DNA of 64,000 nucleotides, taken from contig OZ244812.1 of assembly GCA_965220205.1 (NCBI GenBank), positions 2,728,001 through 2,792,000 of the forward strand, read 5' to 3'. The stretch comes from G965220205 sp965220205 (GTDB lineage Bacteria; Chloroflexota; Dehalococcoidia; Lucifugimonadales; Australimonadaceae). The notes below the pieces were generated by a model. The model made no database searches. It was not told the DNA's origin and worked only from the letters and a program-made list of their open reading frames with translations. The translations under genes and the position numbers were made by a program. Of this stretch, positions 32,027 through 41,093 are shown one piece after another; the stretch's first letter is position 1; each line of letters starts with the position of its first letter.

Positions 32027-33225
32027 ATGCTGACTCAGGAGCTGAACGACTTGTACACCCGCGTCGGCCCGGGGACTCCGTGCGGGGAGCTGATGAGACG
32101 CTATTGGCATCCCATCACCACCGTCTCCCAGATGAAGGACCACTACACGGCGCCCATCCGCCTCCTCGGCGAGGACCTGGTCCTCTACAAGGACCGCTCC
32201 GGGCAGTACGGACTCATTCAGCCGCAGTGCGCCCATCGCCGCATGGGCATGATCTACGGCATCCCTGAACAACACGGCATCCGGTGCGCCTACCACGGCT
32301 GGGTGTACGACGAGACGGGCCAGTGCATCGAGCAGCCGTTCGAGGGAGCGAGGACCCGGACGGTCGATTCCGTGAGAAGGTCCGCATCAAGGCCTATCGC
32401 GTCGAGGCCGTCGGCGGCCTGATCTTCGCCTACATGGGCCCGGAGCCGGCGCCGCTGGTGCCCCGTTGGGACTGGTTGGTCATCGACGACGTAGTCCGGG
32501 AGGTCGAGTACACGGAGCTGCCTAACAACTGGCTCCAGTGCCAGGAGAACTCCCTCGACTCGGTCCACGTCGAGTGGCTGCATGGCCACTTCGCCAACTA
32601 CATCGAAGAGATGAAGGGCAACCCCGCCCGGCCCGGCAGGACGCGGGCCCACGAGAAGGTCGGCTTCGACGTGTTCGAGTACGGCATCTACAAGCGCCAC
32701 GGCTACGCCGACGCCACGGACGACCACACGCGGTGGGCCGACGGCCACCCCATCGTATTCCCCAACACGCTGCGGCAGTTCGGCGACGGCTTCGACCGCG
32801 CCCGGTGGGGCGGCAATGCGGGCCCCGGCGCCCAGGTCCGTGTCCCGATCGACGACACCCACACGGGCCACTGGCGCGTCAGGAACTACACGAGGCCGGT
32901 CGGGAGCCCCGCCCAGCGAGACGATGAGGTCCCGTTCGTCGTGACGCCGTTGTCTATGCTCGACGAGCGCGGCCAACCCGAGTGGCGCAAGATCGACTAC
33001 ACGATGCCGCAGGACTTCGCCGCGTGGTGGACCCAGGGGCCGATCGCCGACCGCTCACAGGAGGTCCTCGGCCGCTCGGACAAGGGCATCATCCTCTTCC
33101 GGCACATGCTCGAGGAGAACATCAGGATCGCGCAGGACGGCGGCGACCCGCTCAACACGTTCCGCGACCCCGCCCAGAACGTCTATCTCGGCATGCGCAC
33201 CGAGGACAACCGGGTCGCCGTGTGA
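32027..33225 (+). pseudogene. Rieske oxygenase alpha subunit with a -1 frameshift
   Basis: From ATG 32027 (GGAGGG upstream) the frame encodes a Rieske domain with CAHR and CAYHGW ligands, then reads out of frame after EQPFEG at 32345-32346. The other frame continues at once with SEDPDGRFREKVRIKAYRVEAVGG and carries the iron motif DSVHVEWLH to the stop at 33225. Restoring one base gives about 399 aa, similar to the intact paralogue at 699-2012. All motifs are preserved on both sides, so this is either a very recent mutation or a single-base sequencing/assembly error. Confidence 0.8.
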
Positions 33226-33234
33226 TCCCAATCC

Positions 33235-33560
33235 GCCATTGCCTCGAAAGTCCTCTCGACCGCCTGCGAGACCTCTGCCTAACTCGCAGGGGCCGCTCTC
33301 GTAGTTGCCCAATGGGAGTGCAGAGGCTGAGCCCTCTGCCGGGGCGTGGGGGTGTCCCCCCCCCACCCAAGCGTTTCGGGCGGGTGGGCGGGAAGTACAG
33401 CGCTCGCCGAGCAGAGATACGCAAAGGTCCCGGCTGCGGGGGAGAGTTAGAGAGGGAGCCGTGCCCCGTTCCCCTACTTTCGTCGGTTGTGGTGTGGGCC
33501 GACAGGCCCACGTGAGAGATTCTCGTGCCCCGACACGGGAACCCACGTCCCCCCCCAATG
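33235..33560. repeat. Dispersed modular intergenic repeat, copy 8
   Basis: Contains CATTGCCTCGAAAGTCCTCT, module C (33303-33365), the GGGAAGTACAGCGCTCGCC segment, GGGGGAGAGTTAGAGAGG, module B (TTTCGTCGGTTGTGGTGTGG near 33480) and module A (near 33530). The order matches copy 2. Confidence 0.8.
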
Positions 33561-33642
33561 CGCATCGTGGACGTGCGCGCAATGCGCGTAATGTATGATG
33601 GGCCCGCTCCCCGGAGACGACCCCTATCGACCGAGGTGATTC

Positions 33643-34932
33643 TTGGCGACCTCGCAGGCCGCAGTTTCGACAGGCCCAGTCCAGCAGAAGCCCAAGCGGA
33701 TAGCCGGCTCCATCATCGCCGGTCACGCCTTCCAGCACATGTACGCGGACGGCTTCTTGGTGCTTCTCGACCCCATCTACCATGCGTTCGGGCTGACCCC
33801 CCTATCGGTTGGCGCGCTCTCGGCTGTGCGTCAAGGGGCCGGTGGACTGCTCACGATGGGCGGCGGGTTCGTCGTCGACATGTTCGCCGGCAAGCGCGGG
33901 TTGCTCTTGGCTGGGAGTCTGTTCACGATGGGGCTCGGCTACCTGCTCGTTGCCGCCGCCCCGAACTACACGGTGCTGCTCATCACCCTGGCTCTCGGTT
34001 CGGGGGCCGCTTCGTTCTGGCATCCCGTTGGGCTCGGGATTCTCTCCACGTCCTTCCCCAACAGGCGCGCCCTCATGATGTCTCTCCATCGTTCATCGGG
34101 AGGCGTGGGGGAGACTGTCACGCCGCTTGTCGTTGGCGCCGCCCTGTTCCTCATCACCTGGCGCGAAGTTCTCTTCGCCGGGTTCGTTCTCATGACAGCC
34201 GTCTCGCTCATCCTGCTGATCGTCCTGAGCAGGCTCGGCTTGCAGAGCCAAGCGACCGAGCAGCGGAGCGTCGGCGAGCAGATACGGTCCATCGGTCAGC
34301 TGTTCAAGGAGCGCGCGCTGCCGACGCTGTTGCTCGTCTCCGGTCTGCGCGGCATGGCAGACCGCGCATTCGTCTTGTTCCTCCCGCTGTTCATCGGCAG
34401 GGCGATGCGGATCGACGACCCGGACGTCGGCATCGAGCGCGTGGCGCTTGTAGTCGGCTTCCACCTCACCCTCATGTCGAGCATGTCGATTGTGGTTCCG
34501 CCAGCCATCGGACTGCTGGCGGACCGCACGGGCCGCAAGCCCGTGATGATCGCCACGCTGCTTGCTACGACGCTCGTGACGGTCGTGCTGGCCATGGTGG
34601 GTGAGATGGGCTGGGCGTTCACGGTCCTGATTGGACTCCTCGGCGCCGTGCGGTTCGCCGTCACCAACCTCACACAGGCCGCATCGCTCGACATCGCGGA
34701 GGGCAAGCGGCTCGAGGGGAGCATGATTGGGCTCCTCTGGGGCAACAACGCCACGTTCGGCGCGCTCTCCCCCCTCCTGGTCGGCGCCATCATCGCCGTG
34801 TTCGCCTCGGATGCGGTAGACGCCAACAAGTTCGCGCTTATCTTCCCCTACGTCGCGATTCTCACCTTCGCCGCCACGATCGCAGCGCTGTTCCTGCCCG
34901 GGCATCTGGGCAAGCCCAAGCTGGCCTTGTAA
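33643..34932 (+). CDS. MFS transporter
   Basis: Inner-membrane secondary transporter of 429 aa with about 12 predicted helices in two six-helix halves. TTG 33643 follows GAGGTGA. The motif-A-like loop between helices 2 and 3 reads DMFAGKRG, and the second-half equivalent is LADRTGRKP. A 35-residue cytoplasmic loop separates the halves near residue 200-235. The substrate is unknown. It lies 3' of the frameshifted Rieske gene, so uptake of an aromatic or other organic acid is possible but only suggested by position. Confidence 0.88.
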   Translation: MATSQAAVSTGPVQQKPKRIAGSIIAGHAFQHMYADGFLVLLDPIYHAFGLTPLSVGALSAVRQGAGGLLTMGGGFVVDMFAGKRGLLLAGSLFTMGLGYLLVAAAPNYTVLLITLALGSGAASFWHPVGLGILSTSFPNRRALMMSLHRSSGGVGETVTPLVVGAALFLITWREVLFAGFVLMTAVSLILLIVLSRLGLQSQATEQRSVGEQIRSIGQLFKERALPTLLLVSGLRGMADRAFVLFLPLFIGRAMRIDDPDVGIERVALVVGFHLTLMSSMSIVVPPAIGLLADRTGRKPVMIATLLATTLVTVVLAMVGEMGWAFTVLIGLLGAVRFAVTNLTQAASLDIAEGKRLEGSMIGLLWGNNATFGALSPLLVGAIIAVFASDAVDANKFALIFPYVAILTFAATIAALFLPGHLGKPKLAL

Positions 34933-34991
34933 CGGCTGCCGCAGCGGGGACCGGCAGGCAACTTGCGATGAGTGGGGCAGGGGGGCGCGTG

Positions 34992-35066
34992 TGGTGGCAA
35001 CGACAAGATTCGAACTTGTGACCTAGCGCTTATGAAGCGCCCGCTCTGCCGCTGAGCTACGTTGCC
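34992..35066 (-). tRNA. tRNA-Met (CAU)
   Basis: The cloverleaf folds on the minus strand: acceptor GGCAACG/CGTTGCC, D arm GCTCAGCGGCAGAGC, anticodon loop TTCATAA (anticodon CAT), T arm with TTCGAAT, discriminator A and encoded CCA (34994-34992). The first acceptor pair is G-C and the initiator GGG/CCC anticodon stem is absent, so it is elongator Met or possibly lysidine-modified Ile2. Confidence 0.9.
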
Positions 35067-35143
35067 GCCGCGCAGCGAAGAGCCAGTCGTTCGATCCGCC
35101 GCGAACTTTGATGATACCGATGGCGTCGAGAGGCAGTCAACGC

Positions 35144-36388
35144 CTACTCGGGCTGGGCGCTTTCCCCTGGACGCGGCGGCGCGTCCGTACGGGTGTCCGC
35201 ATAGATATGGCGTCCAAGGCTCTCCTTGGCCACGAAGATGAGCAGGAACGCCGAGACGGCGTGCAGCGGCGCGAACACCCAGAACGCCGAACTCGGCCCG
35301 TACGCCGTGGCGATGAGCCCGCTTGTTGGCGGCGAGAGCATCGCGCCGAACTCGCCGATCGTCCGCCGGAGCGCTTGGAGCTGGCCCCTCGCGTGGTCCG
35401 GCACGATATCGTAGGTGTAGATCGTCATCGCTCCCAACGCCAGGCCGTTGGCCAGTCCGAGGATCCCGGCGACGAGGCTGAGCATCGCCACGCTATGCAC
35501 GAGTGGGAAGGCAACGAACCCGACGGTCGAGAAGACCGCCGCGGGCGCCGCCGCCCACTTCCGCCCGAGCTTGTCGGAGATGAACCCGGTCGGCACGATC
35601 ATGAGGAAGGTCACCACTCCGATGGTGCTGAAGATGAGTCCGGTGGTGGTCGCGGAGTAGCCCAAGTCGCCCTGCGTGTAGAGGGGCAGCATCGAGTTCG
35701 TCACCTGGCCCCGGATCATCTGACCGAACGTCGATAGGAAGAGGATGGCGTAGGTCGCCCGGTAGTAGGGGTGGATCTGCTTGACGAGGCGAAAGTCGAG
35801 CATGGGCCCCTCCCGCCGTTGCGCCCTCGAGAAGCTGCGCGGTTGCAGCGCCGAGATGACGAGCACGAGGGTCAGCGCGCCGGCGTAGATGGCGAACAGC
35901 CACCGGATGCCGAGAAAGTCGGTGAGGACGCCGCCGATCGCGGGGCCCATGGCCATGCCGGTGCTGCTGATGCCCATGAGCGCGCTCATCTGGCGGCCTC
36001 GCTGGTCGCGGCGTACCATGTCGAACGCGGCGATCTCTCGCCCGAAACTCCATGCGCTGGCGGCGGCCCCCCAGGTGAATTGCGCGATAAGCAGTACGAC
36101 GAAGTTGGGCGCCGTGGCGGAGGCGAGCGCGCTGAGGGCGGCGACGGCCGCCCCGATGACCATCGCCGTCTTGGCGCCCCAGCGGTCGACCAACGCCCCC
36201 GCCGGCATGAGTGCGATGGTGCGTCCGATGAGCTGCGCGGTGATGACCTGGACCGCGACGGCGCCCGAGACGTCGAAGGTCTCGCCCAGTTGGGGCAGGG
36301 CAGGGATGATCATCCCTTGGCCCAGGCTGATGAGCATGGACGGGAAGTAGATGACCAGGATGGCGGTCAGAACGGTCGGGCGGCGCAC
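35144..36388 (-). CDS. MFS transporter (efflux-type)
   Basis: Inner-membrane transporter of 414 aa with about 12 helices, starting at GTG 36388. It has the motif A loop DRWGAKTAM between helices 2 and 3, SFGREIAAFD near helix 4, and DKLGRKWAA in the second half. It resembles drug/sugar efflux MFS members. No Shine-Dalgarno is obvious before the GTG. It is flanked by two tRNA genes pointing away from it and has no operon partner. The substrate is unknown. Confidence 0.87.
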   Translation of the reverse strand: MRRPTVLTAILVIYFPSMLISLGQGMIIPALPQLGETFDVSGAVAVQVITAQLIGRTIALMPAGALVDRWGAKTAMVIGAAVAALSALASATAPNFVVLLIAQFTWGAAASAWSFGREIAAFDMVRRDQRGRQMSALMGISSTGMAMGPAIGGVLTDFLGIRWLFAIYAGALTLVLVISALQPRSFSRAQRREGPMLDFRLVKQIHPYYRATYAILFLSTFGQMIRGQVTNSMLPLYTQGDLGYSATTTGLIFSTIGVVTFLMIVPTGFISDKLGRKWAAAPAAVFSTVGFVAFPLVHSVAMLSLVAGILGLANGLALGAMTIYTYDIVPDHARGQLQALRRTIGEFGAMLSPPTSGLIATAYGPSSAFWVFAPLHAVSAFLLIFVAKESLGRHIYADTRTDAPPRPGESAQPE

Positions 36389-36517
36389 GGGTCCAGTCTT
36401 CGTGGGCCACGCGGCCCGGGAGGATTGCGGCGCTCGTAGCGCTGCGGGCTCAGCCTACCACGCAGCGGCCAGCGGCGGCGTCGCCCCGGCCCCCGCGCAC
36501 GCGGCTCCGATCAACAC

Positions 36518-36593
36518 GGGCGAATAGCTCAGCGGTTAGAGCGCCTGTCTTACACACAGGAGGTCGCAGGTTCGATCCCTGCTTCGCCCACCA
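36518..36593 (+). tRNA. tRNA-Val (UAC), integration target
   Basis: Acceptor GGGCGAA/TTCGCCC, D arm GCTCAGCGGTTAGAGC, anticodon stem CCTGT/ACAGG with loop CTTACAC (anticodon TAC), T arm with GTTCGATCC, discriminator A and encoded CCA. Its last 8 nt (GCCCACCA, 36586-36593) are the attachment core of the island that follows, and the gene stays intact after integration. Confidence 0.95.
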
Positions 36594-38170
36594 AACTTGA
36601 CGGTAGACAGAACCGAGCCGTTCAGCGCCATCTCCTCGACGTCTCTCCCCGGAATGGGGCTGTCGTCCGGCATGGGGATGGTGTAGCGCACTACAGCGTT
36701 GTCGGGCATGACGACGATCTCCCTCACGAAGCTCTCGATGAAGGCCCTGCGCTCCGTCAGCTCGCTCTCGTTCAGGAACATGTTCATGTCCAGGGCGTAG
36801 GCCGTGATGGTCTCCACGTCGTCCAGGACCTCTCTGCGCTGGGAGAGCATCGCCCTCGCCTCCTCCGCCGTAGCCTCCAGTTTCTCTTGCCGCTCCCGGT
36901 GCTCTCTGATGCGGGGCTTGAAGTCGTCGATGTCCAGGTCGGTGGTCTCCGCCAGGTCGTAGAGCCGTCCCAACCTGCGCTTCACGTCCACCACCTCCGC
37001 CTCAATGGTCTCCAGCTTCTGCCGCTGCTCCTTTGCCACCCCGTCCATCTCCTCGTCCACCAGCTTCACCAACGTCCGGATGTTGGACTCGGTGAGCACG
37101 TTCTCCCGAATCTTGCCCACCACCTGCTCCTCGAAGCGGCGGGCGTTGAGCCTAGGGGCGTCGCAGGTGCCACTGCCCCGCTTGAGGAGGGACTGGCAGA
37201 CGTAGTAGGCGAATTTCCCGCTCTTGGCGTCCTGGCCGCTGAGCGCCCTGTTGCACGTCTTGCACCGAACGAGCCCGCTGAGGAGGTAGGTGCTGCCCAC
37301 CCTGCGGGGGTGGCTCTTCCTGGGTGCGCGGGAGCGCAGCTTCCGGTTCACCCGGCGGAACCGGGCCTTGGATATGATGGCGGGGAAGGCCTTCTCCACC
37401 CGCACCGGGTCCGCCTTGTCCTTGGCGTCGACGCCCCAGAGCAGGATTCCGGTATACGCCTCGTTTCGGAGGATGATGTGGACGCCGTTCTTGGACCAGA
37501 GCCTGCCGGTGGGGTTGGCGATGCCCTCGTCGTTGAGGGTGCGGGTGATGTCCAGGATTCCCCTGCCTGCCTCGGCCATCCCGAAGATGCGCTCCACCAC
37601 GGGCGCTGTCGTGGGATCGGGTTCCAGGGTGGGCCGCTTCTTGGCTCCGTCCTGCACCATGAGCTTACGGTAGCCGTAGGGCACACGACTGGCCACCCAG
37701 AAGCCCCGAGAAGCAGACTCACGCATCCCCCTGACAACCTCCTGCGCCAGATTCTCGCTGTAGAATTCGTCCACGCTCTCGATGATGGCCTCCATGAGCT
37801 TGCCGGTGGGGGAGTCGTCGGCGTGCTCGGTGATGGAGACCACACGGATGCCCCGCCTGCGGAGCATGGACTTGAAGGCGACGGCGTGTTCCCGCTTCCT
37901 GGTGAAGCGGCTGAACTTCCAGACCAAGATTTCCTTGAACGGGGCCTCAGGCTTGGCGGCCTCGTCCAGCATCTTTTGGAACTGGGGCCGGTCGGCGATG
38001 CGCCCGCTCTCGGCCTCGTCGATATACTCGCGGGCGACATGGTAGCCGTTCTTCTCCGCGTAGTCCCTGAGCGCCCGCAGCTGGGCGGCCACGGACAGGT
38101 CCACATCCTGGCGGTCGCTGGATACCCTGGCATAGAGCGCCGCCGGTATTAGATCGAGTCGGTCATTCAT
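36536..38170 (-). CDS. Large serine recombinase/integrase
   Basis: Site-specific recombinase of 544 aa. The catalytic domain opens YARVSSDRQ with nucleophile Ser17. The recombinase domain follows (VPYGYRKL to about residue 290), then a zinc ribbon (CKTCNRALSG with YYVCQSLLKRGSGTC) and a coiled coil (residues 375-475). ATG 38170 overlaps the stop of the RHH gene and has GGAGAG upstream. The frame crosses the attachment site and stops inside tRNA-Val, so the last roughly 17 residues (after STVKFGG) come from host tRNA sequence. In the excised circle the ORF would instead end KLTVGRTIFEMRLEL. Confidence 0.92.
   Translation of the reverse strand: MNDRLDLIPAALYARVSSDRQDVDLSVAAQLRALRDYAEKNGYHVAREYIDEAESGRIADRPQFQKMLDEAAKPEAPFKEILVWKFSRFTRKREHAVAFKSMLRRRGIRVVSITEHADDSPTGKLMEAIIESVDEFYSENLAQEVVRGMRESASRGFWVASRVPYGYRKLMVQDGAKKRPTLEPDPTTAPVVERIFGMAEAGRGILDITRTLNDEGIANPTGRLWSKNGVHIILRNEAYTGILLWGVDAKDKADPVRVEKAFPAIISKARFRRVNRKLRSRAPRKSHPRRVGSTYLLSGLVRCKTCNRALSGQDAKSGKFAYYVCQSLLKRGSGTCDAPRLNARRFEEQVVGKIRENVLTESNIRTLVKLVDEEMDGVAKEQRQKLETIEAEVVDVKRRLGRLYDLAETTDLDIDDFKPRIREHRERQEKLEATAEEARAMLSQRREVLDDVETITAYALDMNMFLNESELTERRAFIESFVREIVVMPDNAVVRYTIPMPDDSPIPGRDVEEMALNGSVLSTVKFGGRSRDRTCDLLCVRQAL
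36586..36613 (+). other. attL of the integrative element
   Basis: The core GCCCACCA (tRNA-Val 3' end) is followed by the arm AACTTGACGGTAGACAGAAC (36594-36613). The reverse complement of this arm matches 54160-54179 at 18 of 20 positions. Confidence 0.8.
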
Positions 38171-38397
38171 CAGTCTCTCCTCGTCGTGTCTTCCTGTTCG
38201 TCTCGGCGGGAGCGCAGCCGTTCCAACCGCTCCCGTTTGCGCCACTCCCGCTCCTCCATGTACAGGCGGATCGCCTCCCGCAAGAGCTCGCTCACGGTGC
38301 GCTCCTCTTCCCTGACCACCCGCCGCAGATGCTCTGCCATCTCCGGGGGCAGGGAGAAGGTGATGGTCTCGGTGTTCCTCGATAGCTTGGGGGACAT
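38170..38397 (-). CDS. Ribbon-helix-helix DNA-binding protein
   Basis: A 75-aa CopG/MetJ-type regulator: strand TETITFSLPPEMAEHL, then helices with VVREEERTVSELLREAIRLYMEE, and a highly charged Arg/Glu tail. ATG 38397 has GGAAAG upstream; a GTG at 38412 in frame is the alternative. Its TGA overlaps the recombinase ATG, so it is co-expressed with the recombinase and probably controls excision/integration functions, either as repressor or as a directionality factor. The latter is a guess from position. Confidence 0.8.
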   Translation of the reverse strand: MSPKLSRNTETITFSLPPEMAEHLRRVVREEERTVSELLREAIRLYMEEREWRKRERLERLRSRRDEQEDTTRRD

Positions 38398-38833
38398 GAT
38401 TGCTCTTTCCACTGACTATTATAGCACTGAGTCTTACTATACACCACCGGGCGACCGATCTTCAACCGCCGCCGGGCGCTGCAACAATTGTCACGTTTCG
38501 ACCTGTTGGGGGGTGACACCGTAGGTAGAGAATTGCCCTTTTGTCCCCCTATAGGAAGTAGTCGGAACGGGCTGGGGCCATGGTGGTACATGTTCCAGTG
38601 GCCATGATGGGGCTGGTCATCAGTGTCCAGGGCGAGGCGTGTGTCGCTACGAGCCAAAGCTGAAGTGCAACGGAGAGATGAGGTGGACGGGGCCTCCCCT
38701 GACGTATCAGATCTGCACCACTTTGTAAGTGGGAGGACGTAAGAGGCAAGAGCGGTTGCAAGTTGTCTGGAAATGGTCCCAGCAGCCATGCTGGGACCAC
38801 CCCTACAGGAAGTGGTCGGAACGGCTTTGGTGG
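38398..38833. other. Non-coding stretch with hairpin and direct repeats
   Basis: No gene seen. It contains the promoter region of the RHH-recombinase pair. Two imperfect direct repeats of about 25 nt (CCCTATAGGAAGTAGTCGGA near 38551 and CCCTACAGGAAGTGGTCGGA near 38801) bracket a perfect hairpin at 38774-38799. The repeats may be binding sites for an element-encoded protein. Confidence 0.45.
38774..38799 (-). terminator. Perfect 11-bp hairpin after the replication-relaxation-like gene
   Basis: TGGTCCCAGCA and TGCTGGGACCA flank a 4-nt loop. On the minus strand it lies 35 nt after the stop of the 671-aa gene and is followed by TTTCC, a weak terminator tail. Confidence 0.5.
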
Positions 38834-40849
38834 TCATTGTCCTGCCTGATGCATCACGGAGAGCGGCCTTCTGTCGAGGGAGTGCGGGGGCGGAAGAACC
38901 CATGCGTCCCCCAGGATGCCCCGCTCGGCGAGGGTCTCGGCGTTGGAGGTGATGATGGGCGCCCCCTTCACCGTGTCGGCGACGTCGAGGAAGGCGTTCT
39001 CGCTGCCGGGGGACTCGAAGACGAAGAGCACCCGGGGCGGACGACCTTCGTGGTCTCGCTCAGCCCATCCGCTCAGGAAGTACCGCTGGTAGGACTTCAG
39101 GCGGGAGCGGATACGTTTCGGCGTCGTTGCGCGTCGCTCGAACTCCAGCAGGTACGGACGCCACCGGCCTTTGTATTCCAGGGTGAAGGAGGCGTCGGGG
39201 TGAATGACGTAGGTGGTCCAGTCGTAGCGGTAGCCGATGCTGGAGCGGGACGTGGGCAGCAGGTCGAATAGGTCGTGGTCGGGGGACCGGGCGACCTCGG
39301 TTGACAGGGCGGCTGCGAAGTCGATGACGCCGGCGTGGTGGCGCAGTTGCGAGGCCAAGGCGCGCACGGCAGTCCCGGCGTAGATGTCGGCATTCAGGCA
39401 CAGAGGCTCGGCGCTCCAGCGATTGAGGGTCAGCCCCACGGCGGCACGGTCCCTGCGGGCCAGGTACGTCAGCCCCTCGTCGGTGAGCATGTGCAGGGGC
39501 TCGTCCGTCCGCACGAGGCCGTGCTGGGTCAGGGAACGAAGCACCTGGTTGACCCTGCGCAGGGTGACGCCGCCCATCAGTCCTGCGAGCTGCTCACGGG
39601 TGCACAGGGACCAGGCCGCCAGCAGGTCGAGGGCGTCCTTCTCGGCGCGGGTCAGCTGCACCGAGAGGGCCGGTGTGAGTTGCTCAGTAGGCTCCGGCAT
39701 GGTGGCCTGCACCCCGGAAGGGTACAGAGTCCTGGGCCTCGGCTTAGGTCTTTCCCGAAGGAAGGAGTAGGAGGAGTCCAGCAGGCGCTCCGCCAAGGCC
39801 AGGATGCCCGTCAGGGATGCGTCGGCGTCAATGCGCACGGCCTCGCCCACGCCGCTCCCGCACTGCTGCCAGACGACTCCCGTCTGGTCTCCGGCTAGGA
39901 GCTCCTCTTCCGTCGCCACGAAGGTCCTGAGGTGCTCTGACGGATCACCCAGGGAGCGGATGGCCCTGCGGGTGGCCTGGTCTGCATGGGTCAGCACCAG
40001 GGTGACGAAGGGCGTGTCGCTACTGTCCAGCCGCTCGATGCTCCTGAGGCGGTAGCGGAGCCTGGACGTGGGCAGCGTCGGCCCTTGGCGAATCAGGCCG
40101 ATGCTGCGTCCCCCGGACAGGGTGAGTAACATGTCGTAGGGGCCGTTGCGGTAGTGGTCCACCCGCACGGGATCGTCGTGCGGGTCGGCGTCGGCGGCCA
40201 TGGCTGCGACGCGGTAAAGCACCGCCACGGCGTCCAGCCGCTCGGCCAGCAGCCGGAACCACTGCTTGGACACCGGGTAGGCCCTTAGCATGTGCGCCCT
40301 GCCCTCGGTGGCTGCGCCTGCTGCGGTGACGCCCTTCTCCGTAGGAAAGTACCGGCGCTGTGGGCGAGAACCCAGGACGCTCAGGTGGTGCGCCACGGAG
40401 TCCACGAGGCCCCGCTCGGTTAGCGTCTTCAACCGGTCTCGGAGCGTGGAGGCTGGAAGTCGCCCGAAGCGGGAAAGCTCCTCCACGTTGGCCAGGGGCG
40501 TGGCGCACAGCAGCAGGAGCGCCTCCTCGAGGCCCTGGCGCAGAGAACGCAGGGCCGGGTCTGGCCGCAGGCCCTCCAGATCGATGATGACCTCGAACGT
40601 GGCCGCTTCAATCGCCTGCACGCTCCCGCCGACGGAGCTCAGGACAGCGGAGGGCACGGCGCGCCCCGTGTGGCCCCGTTCGAGGAATCGCCAGAGGGTG
40701 TGCCGGGACACGCCGAGGTCCTCGGCTGCCTTGCGCCGTCCGTGCAGCGACGCGTAGGCGCGCACGTAGCCCCGGATCGCCCTCGTGAGGGCCGAGCCGG
40801 TCTGTGCGGTGCCGTTCAACGTGCGCGTTCGTGGCTCTGTGACAAGCAA
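38834..40849 (-). CDS. Replication-relaxation-like winged-helix protein
   Basis: Protein of 671 aa from TTG 40849. It has three DNA-binding-like segments: an HTH near residue 40 (RKAAEDLGVSRHTLWRFLERG), a winged helix near 125 (ELSRFGRLPASTLRDRLKTLTERGLV) and another near 410 (TREQLAGLMGGVTLRRVNQVLRSLTQHGLV). The C-terminal third (FTLEYKGRWRPYLLEFERR with KRIRSRLKSYQRYF) resembles the replication-relaxation family of mobile elements, which has an endonuclease-like core. It is divergent from the defence operon. Family assignment is by pattern only; it could replicate, mobilise or regulate the element. Confidence 0.6.
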   Translation of the reverse strand: MLVTEPRTRTLNGTAQTGSALTRAIRGYVRAYASLHGRRKAAEDLGVSRHTLWRFLERGHTGRAVPSAVLSSVGGSVQAIEAATFEVIIDLEGLRPDPALRSLRQGLEEALLLLCATPLANVEELSRFGRLPASTLRDRLKTLTERGLVDSVAHHLSVLGSRPQRRYFPTEKGVTAAGAATEGRAHMLRAYPVSKQWFRLLAERLDAVAVLYRVAAMAADADPHDDPVRVDHYRNGPYDMLLTLSGGRSIGLIRQGPTLPTSRLRYRLRSIERLDSSDTPFVTLVLTHADQATRRAIRSLGDPSEHLRTFVATEEELLAGDQTGVVWQQCGSGVGEAVRIDADASLTGILALAERLLDSSYSFLRERPKPRPRTLYPSGVQATMPEPTEQLTPALSVQLTRAEKDALDLLAAWSLCTREQLAGLMGGVTLRRVNQVLRSLTQHGLVRTDEPLHMLTDEGLTYLARRDRAAVGLTLNRWSAEPLCLNADIYAGTAVRALASQLRHHAGVIDFAAALSTEVARSPDHDLFDLLPTSRSSIGYRYDWTTYVIHPDASFTLEYKGRWRPYLLEFERRATTPKRIRSRLKSYQRYFLSGWAERDHEGRPPRVLFVFESPGSENAFLDVADTVKGAPIITSNAETLAERGILGDAWVLPPPHSLDRRPLSVMHQAGQ

Positions 40850-41059
40850 TCGACTGCTCCCGTCAGCTGTAGCTCAACATCTCATTCTGAACGGGAAATT
40901 CGTCGAATGTAAGGCCTTGCAAGGCATTGTGTAGGAGGTGGTTTTGTGGTAGGGGCGAGGGCCACGGCAGCGAGGCCACGGAGTTAGTAGGACAGGCAGC
41001 AGGCGCTGTTCTCCCATGCCATGCAGCAGACACTTGTAACATATGCTATAACACCTCTT

Positions 41060-41081
41060 GCATACCACACGAAGTGTATGC
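41060..41081. promoter_or_regulatory. Inverted-repeat operator before the helicase gene
   Basis: GCATAC (41060-41065) and GTATGC (41076-41081) are 10 nt apart, 12 nt before the helicase ATG, in the AT-rich divergent gap 40850-41093. TATGCTATAA near 41042 could hold a -10. The helicase's own N-terminal XRE domain is the obvious candidate to bind it. A 12-bp palindrome GCCTTGCAAGGC also lies near 40912. Confidence 0.5.
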
Positions 41082-41093
41082 TAGACTGATGTC

